A stretch of 64,000 bases of DNA from Paraburkholderia terricola (GTDB lineage: Bacteria; Pseudomonadota; Gammaproteobacteria; Burkholderiales; Burkholderiaceae). Within the stretch, counting starts at the first letter, position 1; every line of letters begins with the position of its first letter. The position numbers were made by a program, and so were the translations under genes. Location: the NCBI RefSeq assembly GCF_900142195.1, contig NZ_FRAB01000034.1:1-64000 (forward strand), read 5' to 3'. The notes under the pieces were generated by a model, which did no database searches, was not told the DNA's origin, and saw nothing but the letters and a program-made list of their open reading frames with translations. Shown one piece after another: positions 32,849-41,616 of the stretch.

Positions 32849-32877
32849 ATTATACATAGAGTTAGCTGCTCGGTCAA
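32849..32877 (-). promoter_or_regulatory. Sigma-70 promoter of rplU-rpmA
   Basis: Minus strand: -35 TTGACC (32872-32877), 17-bp spacer, -10 TATAAT (32849-32854). A start near 32842 gives a leader of about 48 nt. This is the best consensus match in the window, as expected for a ribosomal protein operon. Confidence 0.85.
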
Positions 32878-33034
32878 AACTCGTTGAGAGCCGCCATGCG
32901 CACCGTCCGGCGCCTTGCCCGCCCAGCGTAGCCGCGCCGCCCGCCGTGGCGCAGATCGCCCCCGCGCCGTAGCCTGCGGCCCGGAACTGCCGCGATTCGC
33001 CTTATAATTCGCGGCACTACCCAATTCAGCCATC

Positions 33035-34027
33035 ATGTCGTCGACCGCCACCCCCTCCCCCAACGCCGCCAGCCTGCTCGCCCCGATCGCCGAAGACATG
33101 GAGCAGGTCAATCGCGTCATCCGGCACCGCCTCGCGTCCGACGTGATGCTGATCAACCAGATCTCCGAGTACATCATCAGCGCCGGCGGCAAGCGGCTGC
33201 GGCCCGCGCTGCTGCTGCTGGTGGCGGGCGCACTGGGCGAGACCACGGGGCACCGGCACGTACTGGCGGCGGTCGTCGAGTTCATCCACACGGCGACGCT
33301 GCTGCACGACGACGTAGTCGACGAATCGGACTTGCGGCGCGGCCGTCAGACCGCCAATGCGCTGTTCGGCAACGCCGCGAGCGTGCTGGTGGGCGACTTT
33401 CTGTACTCGCGCTCGTTCCAGATGATGGTCGGCGTGGGCAAGATGCGCGTGATGGAAATCCTGTCGGAGGCGACCAACATCATCTCCGAAGGGGAAGTGC
33501 TGCAACTGCTCAACATGCACGACGCCGACGTAGACCAGTCGCGCTACATGCAAGTGATCCGCTACAAGACCGCCAAGCTGTTCGAAGCCGCCGCCCAACT
33601 GGGCGCGGTGCTGGCCGGGGCGGACGCGAAAACGGAAGCCGCCGCGGCGGAGTTCGGCCGGCGCATCGGCACGGCGTTCCAGATCATGGACGACTGGCTC
33701 GACTACACGGGCACGGCGCAATCCATGGGCAAGAATGCCGGCGACGATCTGCGCGAAGGCAAACCCACGCTGCCGCTAATCTATCTGATCGAGCGCGGCA
33801 CGCCTGAGCAGTCGGCGCTCGCGCGTGAAGCGATCGAGCAAGGCGGCACCGATCGCTTCGACACGATTTTCGAGGCGATCACGCGTTCGGGCGCGCTGGA
33901 TCACACGCTCGAATGCGCGAAACAGGAAGCACAGGCCGCAGCCGCAGCAATTTCGTCGTTCCCTGATTCCATTTACAAAGAAAGCCTGCTAGAATTATGT
34001 TCTTACTCGACGGCGAGACAGTCTTGA
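33035..34027 (+). CDS. ispB: Octaprenyl diphosphate synthase IspB
   Basis: A 330-aa trans-polyprenyl diphosphate synthase that builds the ubiquinone side chain. The first Asp-rich motif is DDVVD at 92-96, followed by RRGRQTANAL; the second is DDWLD at 219-223. The chain-length residue region before the first motif has small residues, consistent with a long product. The C8 assignment follows the family in Burkholderia and is inferred. It is divergent from rplU, which is the usual arrangement. Confidence 0.95.
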   Translation: MSSTATPSPNAASLLAPIAEDMEQVNRVIRHRLASDVMLINQISEYIISAGGKRLRPALLLLVAGALGETTGHRHVLAAVVEFIHTATLLHDDVVDESDLRRGRQTANALFGNAASVLVGDFLYSRSFQMMVGVGKMRVMEILSEATNIISEGEVLQLLNMHDADVDQSRYMQVIRYKTAKLFEAAAQLGAVLAGADAKTEAAAAEFGRRIGTAFQIMDDWLDYTGTAQSMGKNAGDDLREGKPTLPLIYLIERGTPEQSALAREAIEQGGTDRFDTIFEAITRSGALDHTLECAKQEAQAAAAAISSFPDSIYKESLLELCSYSTARQS

Positions 34028-34077
34028 ACGAGACTGAAACGCCGGGTTTGTCTGAATTGAGTCCGCAGTACCAAATT

Positions 34078-34154
34078 CGGGGTGTAGCTTAGCCTGGTAG
34101 AGCGCTACGTTCGGGACGTAGAGGCCGGAGGTTCGAATCCTCTCACCCCGACCA
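34078..34154 (+). tRNA. tRNA-Pro, anticodon CGG
   Basis: A complete 77-nt tRNA including encoded CCA (34152-34154). The acceptor stem CGGGGTG pairs with CACCCCG. The anticodon stem CTACG/CGTAG encloses the loop TTCGGGA, giving anticodon CGG, which reads the proline codon CCG, frequent in this GC-rich genome. The T-arm GGTTCGAATCC is standard. Confidence 0.97.
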
Positions 34155-34180
34155 GATTTTCCTTGTTAATTCAAGGTTCG

Positions 34181-34214
34181 AAAAACCGCCCAGCTTGCTC
34201 GGCGGTTTTTTTTG
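34181..34214 (+). terminator. Intrinsic terminator after tRNA-Pro
   Basis: Arms AAAAACCGCC (34181-34190) and GGCGGTTTTT (34201-34210) form a hairpin that continues into a T8 run, with AGC/GCT pairing inside the loop. It ends the tRNA transcript. Confidence 0.88.
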
Positions 34215-34346
34215 TTTGCGTCTCGCTTTTCGCTTCCCATGCGTGACCTGCGCCGATGTGCCGATCGTCCCGGGCCATCCGAACGGGCGGCTCGCATAAT
34301 CCCCTCTGCTATATTCACTCCATCCTGTCCCTATCCGTCACTACGC

Positions 34347-35645
34347 GTGGAACAACTTCCCTTATGGGCGCAGATCGGCGCCGTCTTTCTGCTGCTCATC
34401 TGCTCCAGCTTCTTTTCGATCTCTGAAACGGCGATGATGGCGCTCAACCGCCATCGCCTGAAACATCTTGCCAACCAGAACGCGTTCGGCGCGAAGACCA
34501 CGCAAGGCCTGCTCGGACACACCGATCAATTGTTGAGCGTGATCCTGATCGGCAACAATCTGTTCAACACGATCATCCCGGTGCTCACCACGTCGATTGC
34601 ACTGCACACGTTCGGCCGCAACAACGTGGTGCTGTCGATCGCGACCGGCATCGTCGCGTTCCTGATCATCGTGTTCGCGGAAATCACACCGAAAATCGTC
34701 GGCGCCACGTTTCCCGAAAAAATCGCGTTGCCGGCCAGTCTGCTGATCGCGCCGATGATGCGCGTCGCCAAGCCGCTCCTCTGGTTCGTCAATCTGTTCG
34801 CAAACGGCATCTTGCGCGTGCTGCACATCAATACGAAAGACGTGCGCGACCAACGCCTGTCCACCGAGGAACTGCGCACCATCGTGCTCGAGTCCGGCAG
34901 CTTCATGCCGACCAAGCACCGCAGCATTCTGCTGAACCTGTTCGACCTCGAGAATATTTCCGTGGACGACGTGATGATCCCGCGCCGCCGCATCGAATCG
35001 CTCGATTTCGACGCGCCGTTCGAACAGATCCTGCATCAACTGGAAACCTGCTACCACAACAAGCTGATCGTCTATCAAGGCGACATCGACCGCGTGCTCG
35101 GCGTGCTGCATGTTCGCAAGACGCTCGCCGCGCTGCACAACCAGGAACTGGAGCGCGAGACGCTGCGCGAGCTGCTGGCCGAGCCGTATTTCGTGCCGAC
35201 CGGTACGCCGGTGTTCCAGCAACTGCAATACTTCCAGGAGAGCCGTCACCGCACGGCGCTGGTCGTCAACGAATACGGCGAACTGCAAGGACTCGTGACG
35301 CCGGAAGACATCATCGAAGAGCTGATCGGTGAGTTCACCACGTCGATTCCGCGTAGCGCCAGTTCACGCGGCGGCTGGAACGAAAATGGCGAATGCATCG
35401 TGGCAGGCAGTATGCCGCTGCGCGAACTGAACCGCTGGCTGCATCTCACGCTGCCCACCGACGGACCCAAAACGCTCAATGGACTGATCCTCGAAATTCT
35501 CGAGGACATTCCCGATGGCGACGTCTGCGTGCAGATTGGCGAACTCAAACTCGAGGTATTGCGCAGCGACGATCAGGCGATCCGCACCGTCAAGCTGTTC
35601 AAACCGCCGGTACGCGCCAAAACCGGCAAAGCGTCGCGCGGCTGA
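34347..35645 (+). CDS. CNNM/CBS/CorC-HlyC-domain membrane protein
   Basis: A 432-aa protein with an N-terminal CNNM (DUF21) transmembrane domain (about 1-190, three to four helices; SSFFSISETAMMALNRHRL is the signature). Two CBS domains follow, including VDDVMIPRRRIESLD, and a C-terminal CorC_HlyC domain. Such proteins are linked to Mg2+ or Co2+ efflux or homeostasis; the substrate is not fixed by sequence. Start GTG 34347 places the first helix at the N-terminus; the frame remains open 45 codons upstream but with no hydrophobic or conserved content and partly within the preceding terminator. No strong ribosome site is visible. Confidence 0.87.
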   Translation: MEQLPLWAQIGAVFLLLICSSFFSISETAMMALNRHRLKHLANQNAFGAKTTQGLLGHTDQLLSVILIGNNLFNTIIPVLTTSIALHTFGRNNVVLSIATGIVAFLIIVFAEITPKIVGATFPEKIALPASLLIAPMMRVAKPLLWFVNLFANGILRVLHINTKDVRDQRLSTEELRTIVLESGSFMPTKHRSILLNLFDLENISVDDVMIPRRRIESLDFDAPFEQILHQLETCYHNKLIVYQGDIDRVLGVLHVRKTLAALHNQELERETLRELLAEPYFVPTGTPVFQQLQYFQESRHRTALVVNEYGELQGLVTPEDIIEELIGEFTTSIPRSASSRGGWNENGECIVAGSMPLRELNRWLHLTLPTDGPKTLNGLILEILEDIPDGDVCVQIGELKLEVLRSDDQAIRTVKLFKPPVRAKTGKASRG

Positions 35646-35774
35646 CCCGGCGCACGCCAGCATCGCACACGAGCGCAGCGCGCGCCATTAGCCGAATGGC
35701 TGAATGGCGGCGGCCGCCGCCATACCGGATGATGAAGCCGTCACGTTCCACAGGCGGCTCATCACCGAATTCTC

Positions 35775-37067
35775 ATGCAAGCTTCTTTTCAACCCGCAGC
35801 GGCATCGTTGCGCCCCGTCGCATTCGATAGCGAAAGCGCCGCCAAGGCGAAGCCCAAGGCATTCACGCCCGACGCCAGCGCCAATCTCACCGATCCGGAC
35901 AACGCCCCCGCCGTGCGGCTGTTGACCGACACGCTGCAGGAAGCCACCCGCCGCAACGCGTCGGACCTGCACATCGAGCCGGCCGAACAGGGCTGGCGCA
36001 TGCGTCTGCGAATCGACGGCGTGCTGCATGCAATACCACAGCCGCCCGCGCATCTGCGCGACGCCTTCATCACGCGCGTGAAGGTGCTGGCGCGCATGGA
36101 CATCGCCGAGCGCCGGGTGCCGCAAGACGGCCGACTACGCATCGCCACGTCGCCGGGACGGGTCGAGGACTATCGCGTCAACTCGCTGCCGACCCTGTTC
36201 GGCGAAAAGCTGGTATTGCGTCGGCTCGACGCGCTGCCCGCCGATCTTTCCCTCGACTCGCTCGGCCTCGATCCGCGGCAACGCGAAACCGTCGATGCCG
36301 CGATTCGCGCGCCGCACGGCCTCGTGCTCGTCACCGGGCCCACCGGCAGCGGCAAAACGCTGTCGCTGTATTGTTTCCTGAATCTGCTCAACGGCGAGGC
36401 ACGCAATCTCTGTTCGGTGGAAGACCCGGCGGAGATCCAGCTGGCCGGCATCAATCAGGTCAGCGTGCGCGAAAAAGCCGGGCTGACTTTCGCGGTGGCG
36501 TTGCGCGCGTTTCTTCGGCAGGACCCGGACGTGATCATGGTCGGCGAGATCCGCGACGAGGAAACCGCCGACGTCGCGGTAAAAGCCGCGCAGACCGGCC
36601 ACCTCGTCCTGTCCACCTTGCATACGAACGACGCGCCCGCCGCCATCGCGCGCCTGATCGACATCGGCGTCGAGCCGTACAACCTGGCAGCGGCGCTGCG
36701 GCTGGTGACGGCGCAGCGGCTGGTGCGGCGACTCTGCGCTGCCTGCCGCGCGCCCGCGCCGCAATCGGCAGCGGCGCTTCGGGCAGCCGGCTTCACCGAC
36801 GACCAACTCGACGGCTGGGAACCCTACGCCGCCACGGGATGCGCGGCATGCCACGGTATCGGCTACCGCGGCCGTGTCGGCGTGCATCAGGTGATGCCCG
36901 TCTCCGATGCGATGCGTGAAATGATCGTGGCGAGCGCGGGCACGCATGAACTCGCTCGGCTCGCGCAAACCGAGCAGGTGGCCACCTTGCGCGACGCGGC
37001 GCTGGCCCGTGTACGCGACGGCACCACGAGTCTCGCCGAAGCGCTCGCGGCCACCGAGGTTGCATGA
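35775..37067 (+). CDS. pilB: Type IV pilus/type II secretion assembly ATPase (PilB/GspE family)
   Basis: A 430-aa secretion ATPase that powers pilin polymerisation. Walker A is GPTGSGKT (188-195), Walker B region DPDVIMVGEIRDEE (250-263), and the Asp and His boxes are present. A zinc site has Cys321, Cys324, Cys356 and Cys359. It is about 130 residues shorter than typical PilB or GspE because the N-terminal regulatory domain is missing; the first 45 residues are low complexity. The gene overlaps the pilC-like gene by 4 nt, and a pilD-like gene follows, as in pilBCD clusters. PilB versus GspE cannot be fixed from sequence alone. Confidence 0.9.
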   Translation: MQASFQPAAASLRPVAFDSESAAKAKPKAFTPDASANLTDPDNAPAVRLLTDTLQEATRRNASDLHIEPAEQGWRMRLRIDGVLHAIPQPPAHLRDAFITRVKVLARMDIAERRVPQDGRLRIATSPGRVEDYRVNSLPTLFGEKLVLRRLDALPADLSLDSLGLDPRQRETVDAAIRAPHGLVLVTGPTGSGKTLSLYCFLNLLNGEARNLCSVEDPAEIQLAGINQVSVREKAGLTFAVALRAFLRQDPDVIMVGEIRDEETADVAVKAAQTGHLVLSTLHTNDAPAAIARLIDIGVEPYNLAAALRLVTAQRLVRRLCAACRAPAPQSAAALRAAGFTDDQLDGWEPYAATGCAACHGIGYRGRVGVHQVMPVSDAMREMIVASAGTHELARLAQTEQVATLRDAALARVRDGTTSLAEALAATEVA

Positions 37068-38293
37068 GCGCCGTCACGCCCCGTCCGCCGCTAGCGGCCG
37101 ACGTGCGCTTCAAATGGCGCGGCGTCGACGGCAACGGTGCAAGGAAAAACGGCGCGCTCATCGCGCCGGACGCCGGTTCCGCGCGCGCGATGCTCAAGCG
37201 CGACAACCTGTTCGTCGTCGAACTCACGGCGCAGGGGCCGGCGCCGCGCGCGAAAGCCCGCGCCGCGGACGTCACGCTCTTCACCCGGCAGCTCGCCAGC
37301 CTGTTGCGCGCCGGTCTGCCGCTCGCGCCCGCGCTGGAGCTGCTGGCGCAAGCGCAGACTTCGCGGCGGCAAGGCATGCCGCGCATCATCGGCGCACTGG
37401 CGCGCGACATCACCGGCGGCTTGCGTTTCTCGGCGGCATTGCAGCGGCATCCGGCGCAATTCAATGCGCTGTACTGTCAGCTCGTCGAAGTGGGCGAAGC
37501 AGCGGGCGCGCTAGCCGCCGTCCTCGCCCGCATCGCCGATGACCGGGAACGCGCCGCCGCGCAACGCGCGAAGGTGCGCGCCGCCCTGACCTATCCGCTT
37601 GCGATTCTGTTGCTGGCGTTGGCCATTACCGCGGCGTTGCTGATATGGGTCGTGCCGACCTTCAAGCAGATCTTCGACGGCTTCGGCGCCAAACTGCCCG
37701 CGCCGACGCAGTTCGTGCTGGCGCTATCGGCCGGCGCGGCGCGCTGGAGCATACCGGTGATCGCCATGCTCTTCGCGGCAAGCTCGGCTATGACCTTTCT
37801 GCTACGAACCTCTGAAGCGGCGCGCCTGCGCTTCGCGCGCTCGTCGCTGAAAATACCGGTCGCCGGTCCGTTGCTCGGCACGTTGTGCGCGGCGCGCTGG
37901 AGCCGCGCGCTCGGCACCTTGCTGTCGGCCGGCACGCCGCTCGCCGACGCGTTCGACTCCCTGACGCACGCCACCGGCAACGCGTTCTTCGACCGCGCCA
38001 CCGTCGAAATCGCCGCGCGGCTGCGGCGCGGCGAACGGCTCGCAGCGGCAATGCGCGCGGCGCATTGCTTTCCGCCGGAGATCGTGCAGCCGGTTGCGGT
38101 TGCCGAGGAATCCGGCGCCCTTGACACCATGCTGCTCGACGTGGCCGCGCTCGCCGATCGTCAGGTAGACGAAAAGATCGGCACACTGGCAAGCCTGTGC
38201 GAGCCGCTTGTGATCATCGTGCTGGGTGCGCTGGTCGGCGGCCTCGTGATCGCGATGTATCTTCCCATTATTCAACTCGGCAACGTGGTGTAG
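37064..38293 (+). CDS. pilC: Type IV pilus inner-membrane platform protein (PilC/GspF family)
   Basis: A 409-aa polytopic platform protein with two repeated T2SSF domains. TLFTRQLASLLRAGLPLAPALELL marks the first cytoplasmic domain, and SRALGTLLSAGTPLADAFDSL the second; membrane helices occur near 170-195, 220-240 and at the C-terminal end (LVIIVLGALVGGLVIAMYLP). It couples the ATPase to the pilin. It overlaps pilB by 4 nt and precedes the peptidase gene by 28 bp. Confidence 0.92.
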   Translation: MSAVTPRPPLAADVRFKWRGVDGNGARKNGALIAPDAGSARAMLKRDNLFVVELTAQGPAPRAKARAADVTLFTRQLASLLRAGLPLAPALELLAQAQTSRRQGMPRIIGALARDITGGLRFSAALQRHPAQFNALYCQLVEVGEAAGALAAVLARIADDRERAAAQRAKVRAALTYPLAILLLALAITAALLIWVVPTFKQIFDGFGAKLPAPTQFVLALSAGAARWSIPVIAMLFAASSAMTFLLRTSEAARLRFARSSLKIPVAGPLLGTLCAARWSRALGTLLSAGTPLADAFDSLTHATGNAFFDRATVEIAARLRRGERLAAAMRAAHCFPPEIVQPVAVAEESGALDTMLLDVAALADRQVDEKIGTLASLCEPLVIIVLGALVGGLVIAMYLPIIQLGNVV

Positions 38294-38321
38294 CATCGCA
38301 GCCGAATCCACCCCTTTACCT

Positions 38322-39263
38322 ATGCAGGCGACTCTTCCACTCGTGCCAGAAACCTCTTCCAGCCTGCTTTCGAGTCTACTGCCCGGTCATGTCGCAACGG
38401 GTCTCGGCCTCGCGTTCGGCAGCTTGCCGGCCGGCGTTCAGTTCACGTTCGCGATCGTGTTCGGCCTCGTGATCGGCAGCTTCCTGAACGTCGTCGTGCA
38501 TCGGGTGCCGATCATGCTCGAACGCGCATGGCGCGAGGAAATCAGCGAGGCCACCGATAAGCCGGTGGAACAAGACGGCCTGCCGGCGCGCTACAACTTG
38601 TGGGTGCCGCGCAGCGCGTGCCCGCACTGCGGTCATGTCCTCAGCGCATGGGAGAACCTGCCGGTGCTGAGCTACGTGCTGCTGCGCGGGCGCTGCTCGG
38701 CATGCAAGGCGCGCGTGAGCCTGCGCTATCCGGCCATCGAAATCGCCAGCGCCGCGCTCGCGGCAGGCGCGCTCGCGCTGTTCGGCCCGACCGGCACGGC
38801 GCTCGCCGCATTCGGACTCTGCGCGGCGCTGCTCGCGATGAGCGCGATCGACATCGACACGCATCTACTGCCTGACTCGATGACGCTGCCGCTCTTGTGG
38901 GCGGGTCTCATCGTCAACTTCAACGGCATGTTCGCGAGCCTCCATGACGCGGTGCTCGGCGCGATTTTCGGCTACCTGGTGCTGTGGGCCGTGCATTGGT
39001 TATTCCGGCTGGTGCGCGGCGTCGAAGGCATGGGTTATGGCGATTTCAAACTGCTGGCGGCGCTCGGTGCGTGGCTCGGCTGGGCCGCGCTGCTGCAGAT
39101 CGTGCTGATCGCCGCGCTGACGGGCGCGGTGGTCGGTCTCGCGGCCACATGGCGCGGCCGCATGCGCTTCGCGGAACCATTGCCGTTCGGGCCTTTTCTC
39201 GCGGCGGGCGGCGCTGTTACGCTGTTCGTCGGCACACCGCTTTTCATGGTTCTGGGAGGCTGA
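38322..39263 (+). CDS. pilD: Prepilin peptidase/N-methyltransferase (PilD)
   Basis: A 313-aa bifunctional membrane enzyme that cleaves and N-methylates type IV prepilins. The N-terminal methyltransferase-linked domain has the zinc site Cys100/Cys103 (CPHC) and Cys125/Cys128 (CSAC). The catalytic aspartates lie in AIDIDTHLLPD (about D177 or D179) and GMGYGDFKLL (D241). Seven to eight membrane helices follow after the loop. coaE begins 3 bp after the stop, an arrangement conserved with pilBCD in many proteobacteria. Confidence 0.95.
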   Translation: MQATLPLVPETSSSLLSSLLPGHVATGLGLAFGSLPAGVQFTFAIVFGLVIGSFLNVVVHRVPIMLERAWREEISEATDKPVEQDGLPARYNLWVPRSACPHCGHVLSAWENLPVLSYVLLRGRCSACKARVSLRYPAIEIASAALAAGALALFGPTGTALAAFGLCAALLAMSAIDIDTHLLPDSMTLPLLWAGLIVNFNGMFASLHDAVLGAIFGYLVLWAVHWLFRLVRGVEGMGYGDFKLLAALGAWLGWAALLQIVLIAALTGAVVGLAATWRGRMRFAEPLPFGPFLAAGGAVTLFVGTPLFMVLGG

Positions 39264-39266
39264 AGC

Positions 39267-39869
39267 ATGTTCGTTGTGGGACTGACCGGCGGCATCGGCA
39301 GCGGCAAATCCACCGTGGCCGATCTATTCGCCGCGCATGGCGTACCGCTTGTCGACACGGATCGGATCGCGCACCGCATCACCGCGCCGCATGGCATGGC
39401 GATGCCGCAAATCGCCGCCGAGTTCGGCAATGTGTTCGTCGCGGCGGACGGCTCGCTCGACCGCGCCCGCATGCGCGCCCTGGTGTTCAGCGACGAAGGC
39501 GCGCGCAAGCGGCTCGAAGCCATCACGCATCCGTTGATTCGCGCGGAAACCGAACGGGAGCAGCGGGACGCACAGGGACCGTACGTCATCGTAGTCGTGC
39601 CGCTGCTCGTGGAGTCCGGCAACTGGAAAACGCGTGTGAACCGCGTTTTGACTGTGGATTGCAGCGTCGACACGCAAATCTCGCGCGTGATGCTTCGCAA
39701 TGGTTTCAGCCGCGAACAGGTGCTGGCGATCATCGGCCACCAGGCGACGCGCGAAGCGCGCCTCGCCGCAGCCGACGACGTGATCGACAACGACAACGTG
39801 CCGTTCGATGCACTGAAGGCGCAAGTCGACGCCCAGCATTGCGTGTACCTGTCGCTCGCGGGCGCGTGA
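39267..39869 (+). CDS. coaE: Dephospho-CoA kinase CoaE
   Basis: A 200-aa kinase for the last step of coenzyme A synthesis. The P-loop GGIGSGKST is at 8-16, the CoA-binding DTDRIAHRIT is near 30-39, and the lid region with RVLTVDCSVDTQISRVM is conserved. Length matches the family (about 200). It is translated after pilD with a 3-bp gap. Confidence 0.97.
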   Translation: MFVVGLTGGIGSGKSTVADLFAAHGVPLVDTDRIAHRITAPHGMAMPQIAAEFGNVFVAADGSLDRARMRALVFSDEGARKRLEAITHPLIRAETEREQRDAQGPYVIVVVPLLVESGNWKTRVNRVLTVDCSVDTQISRVMLRNGFSREQVLAIIGHQATREARLAAADDVIDNDNVPFDALKAQVDAQHCVYLSLAGA

Positions 39870-39993
39870 GCGGCACGCGCCCACATCTCCCGCTGCTGCG
39901 TTGAACTTTGCCGCCTTACGCGAGCCGAAGCACGCAGAAAACTGCCCGAAACACGTGAAGGAAGTTGCGAAAACGTGCCAAGAAAGTGCGTGA

Positions 39994-40022
39994 TTGCTAG
40001 GGTAGTCCCACGGCATTAGAAT
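39994..40022 (+). promoter_or_regulatory. Candidate sigma-70 promoter of zapD
   Basis: -35 TTGCTA (39994-39999), 17-bp spacer, -10 TAGAAT (40017-40022), 43 bp before the zapD start codon. Both hexamers deviate from consensus at two or one positions. Confidence 0.55.
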
Positions 40023-40064
40023 GTCCTGCATTCCCGTCACCGACCACGCCCGAGGCGAGCCCGC

Positions 40065-40820
40065 TTGATCCTTTACGAGTATCCCTTCAACGAGCGAATC
40101 CGGACGCTATTGCGCCTCGAAGATCTGTTCGAGCGCTTCACGTTCTTTCTGACGCAGGAAGACGCCAGGGAACATCACGTTGCACTGACAACGCTGTTCG
40201 AAATCTCAGAGGTGGCGGGTCGCGCGGATCTGAAGTCGGATCTGATGAAGGAACTCGAGCGTCAACGGCAAACGCTCGCGCCGTTTCGGGGCAATCCGGG
40301 AATCGAGCAGAACGCGCTCGAAGCGGTGCTCGGCGAAATCGAGCAAACCTTGTCGGGCCTTTCGCAAATGCAAGGGAAAACCGGCCAGCATCTTGCAGAC
40401 AACGAGTGGCTCGCCAGCATCCGCAGCCGAGCGATCATCCCTGGCGGCACGTGCAAGTTCGATCTGCCTTCGTACTACGCCTGGCAGCAAACTCATCCCG
40501 ATCAGCGCCGGCAAGACATTGCCAAATGGGTGACGCCCTTGCTGCCGCTGCGCGATGCCGCCACGATCGTCTTGCGTCTCGCGCGCGAATCCGGCCAGGC
40601 GTCCAAGGTCATGGCGATGCAAGGCAGCTATCAGCAAATGCTGTCCGGCCGTTCGTATCAATTGATGCAGGTACGCGTGGCACCTGAATTGCGTGTGATC
40701 CCAGAGGCAAGCGCCAACAAGTACATGCTGTGGGTGCGTTTCACCGTGCAGGACGGCGATCTGCGTCCGCGCGCCGTCGATATCGACGTGCCGTTCCAGC
40801 TCACCTTGTGCAGCCTGTAA
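40065..40820 (+). CDS. zapD: Cell division protein ZapD
   Basis: A 251-aa FtsZ-bundling protein. ILYEYPFNERIRTLLRLEDL at the start and KVMAMQGSYQQMLSG near the end are strongly conserved in ZapD. It crosslinks FtsZ protofilaments at the ring; the ftsZ gene is at 49.5 kb. The start is TTG 40065, directly before the conserved ILYEYPF; no in-frame ATG exists upstream of the conserved part. coaE-zapD-yacG is the usual proteobacterial order. Confidence 0.95.
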   Translation: MILYEYPFNERIRTLLRLEDLFERFTFFLTQEDAREHHVALTTLFEISEVAGRADLKSDLMKELERQRQTLAPFRGNPGIEQNALEAVLGEIEQTLSGLSQMQGKTGQHLADNEWLASIRSRAIIPGGTCKFDLPSYYAWQQTHPDQRRQDIAKWVTPLLPLRDAATIVLRLARESGQASKVMAMQGSYQQMLSGRSYQLMQVRVAPELRVIPEASANKYMLWVRFTVQDGDLRPRAVDIDVPFQLTLCSL

Positions 40821-40921
40821 CGTTCGCCCCGTAAAACCGGATCGCGGGGTCGCGCCTTTAAAGCGGCGGGAAACACCCTATATTCGACCTATATTCCATT
40901 CGCGATTGACTGCCTGACCGT

Positions 40922-41119
40922 ATGCCCACTGTCGTCAAATGCCCTACTTGCGGAAAGGATGTCCGCTGGACCCCTGAAAACCGCTTTCGCCCGTTCTGCT
41001 CCGATCGTTGCAAGCAGATCGACCTCGGCGCCTGGGCCGCCGAGAAGTACAAGATCGGCGCCTCGGACCAGGACGCGCAGTCCGACGAGTCGCCGGGCGG
41101 GGACTACAACCCGCACTGA
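40922..41119 (+). CDS. yacG: DNA gyrase inhibitor YacG
   Basis: A 65-aa zinc protein that binds GyrB and blocks DNA binding by gyrase. The four cysteine ligands are C7, C10 (CPTC), C26 and C30 (CSDRC). IDLGAWAAEKYKIG is the conserved C-terminal helix. Size is standard. It is 101 bp after zapD. Confidence 0.95.
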   Translation: MPTVVKCPTCGKDVRWTPENRFRPFCSDRCKQIDLGAWAAEKYKIGASDQDAQSDESPGGDYNPH

Positions 41120-41193
41120 ATGCAGCGCCGCGCGCACTGTTCCGCGCACCCGGACGCTGCGTCACACAGCGCTCGCGACCTCACGTCGTTCCA

Positions 41194-41616
41194 TTAGTTT
41201 TTCTCAGCCGCGAGCCATTCCAACACGGGAATCGTCGCCGGCAACAGAGGCGAGACGTCCGCGGGCAGTGCCTGCCAGACAAACGCCTGACCCTCGCGCC
41301 CGTGCGGTTCGCCGGCCCAGTCCGTCACCTTGCAGAAGAACAGCCGCACATACGCATGCGGGTAATCGTGTTCGAGCGTATGCCAAAGGTGGCTCGCCTT
41401 GACGTCGATGCCCAACTCTTCGTGCAGTTCGCGAGCCAGCGCCGCTTCGACCGACTCGCCCGCCTCCAGCTTGCCGCCCGGAAACTCCCAATAACCCTCG
41501 TACGGCTTGCCGGCCGGACGCTGCGCCAGCAGATACCGGCCGTCGGGCTGAATCAGCACGCCGACGGCGACTTCCGTCACCGGACGGCCCGCGGCGTTGT
41601 TCCGCGCGCCGCTCAT
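41194..41616 (-). CDS. Nudix hydrolase, MutT-like
   Basis: A 140-aa Nudix hydrolase. The Nudix box runs from G48 to I70 and fits GX5EX7REUXEEXGU. AQRPAGKPYEGYWEFPGGKL before it is typical of MutT (8-oxo-dGTP diphosphatase), which is the probable role. ATG 41616 overlaps the stop of the DUF815 gene by 4 nt. It is the last gene of the secA-argJ-DUF815-mutT-like group, the position where mutT is found near secA in many proteobacteria. Confidence 0.92.
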   Translation of the reverse strand: MSGARNNAAGRPVTEVAVGVLIQPDGRYLLAQRPAGKPYEGYWEFPGGKLEAGESVEAALARELHEELGIDVKASHLWHTLEHDYPHAYVRLFFCKVTDWAGEPHGREGQAFVWQALPADVSPLLPATIPVLEWLAAEKN

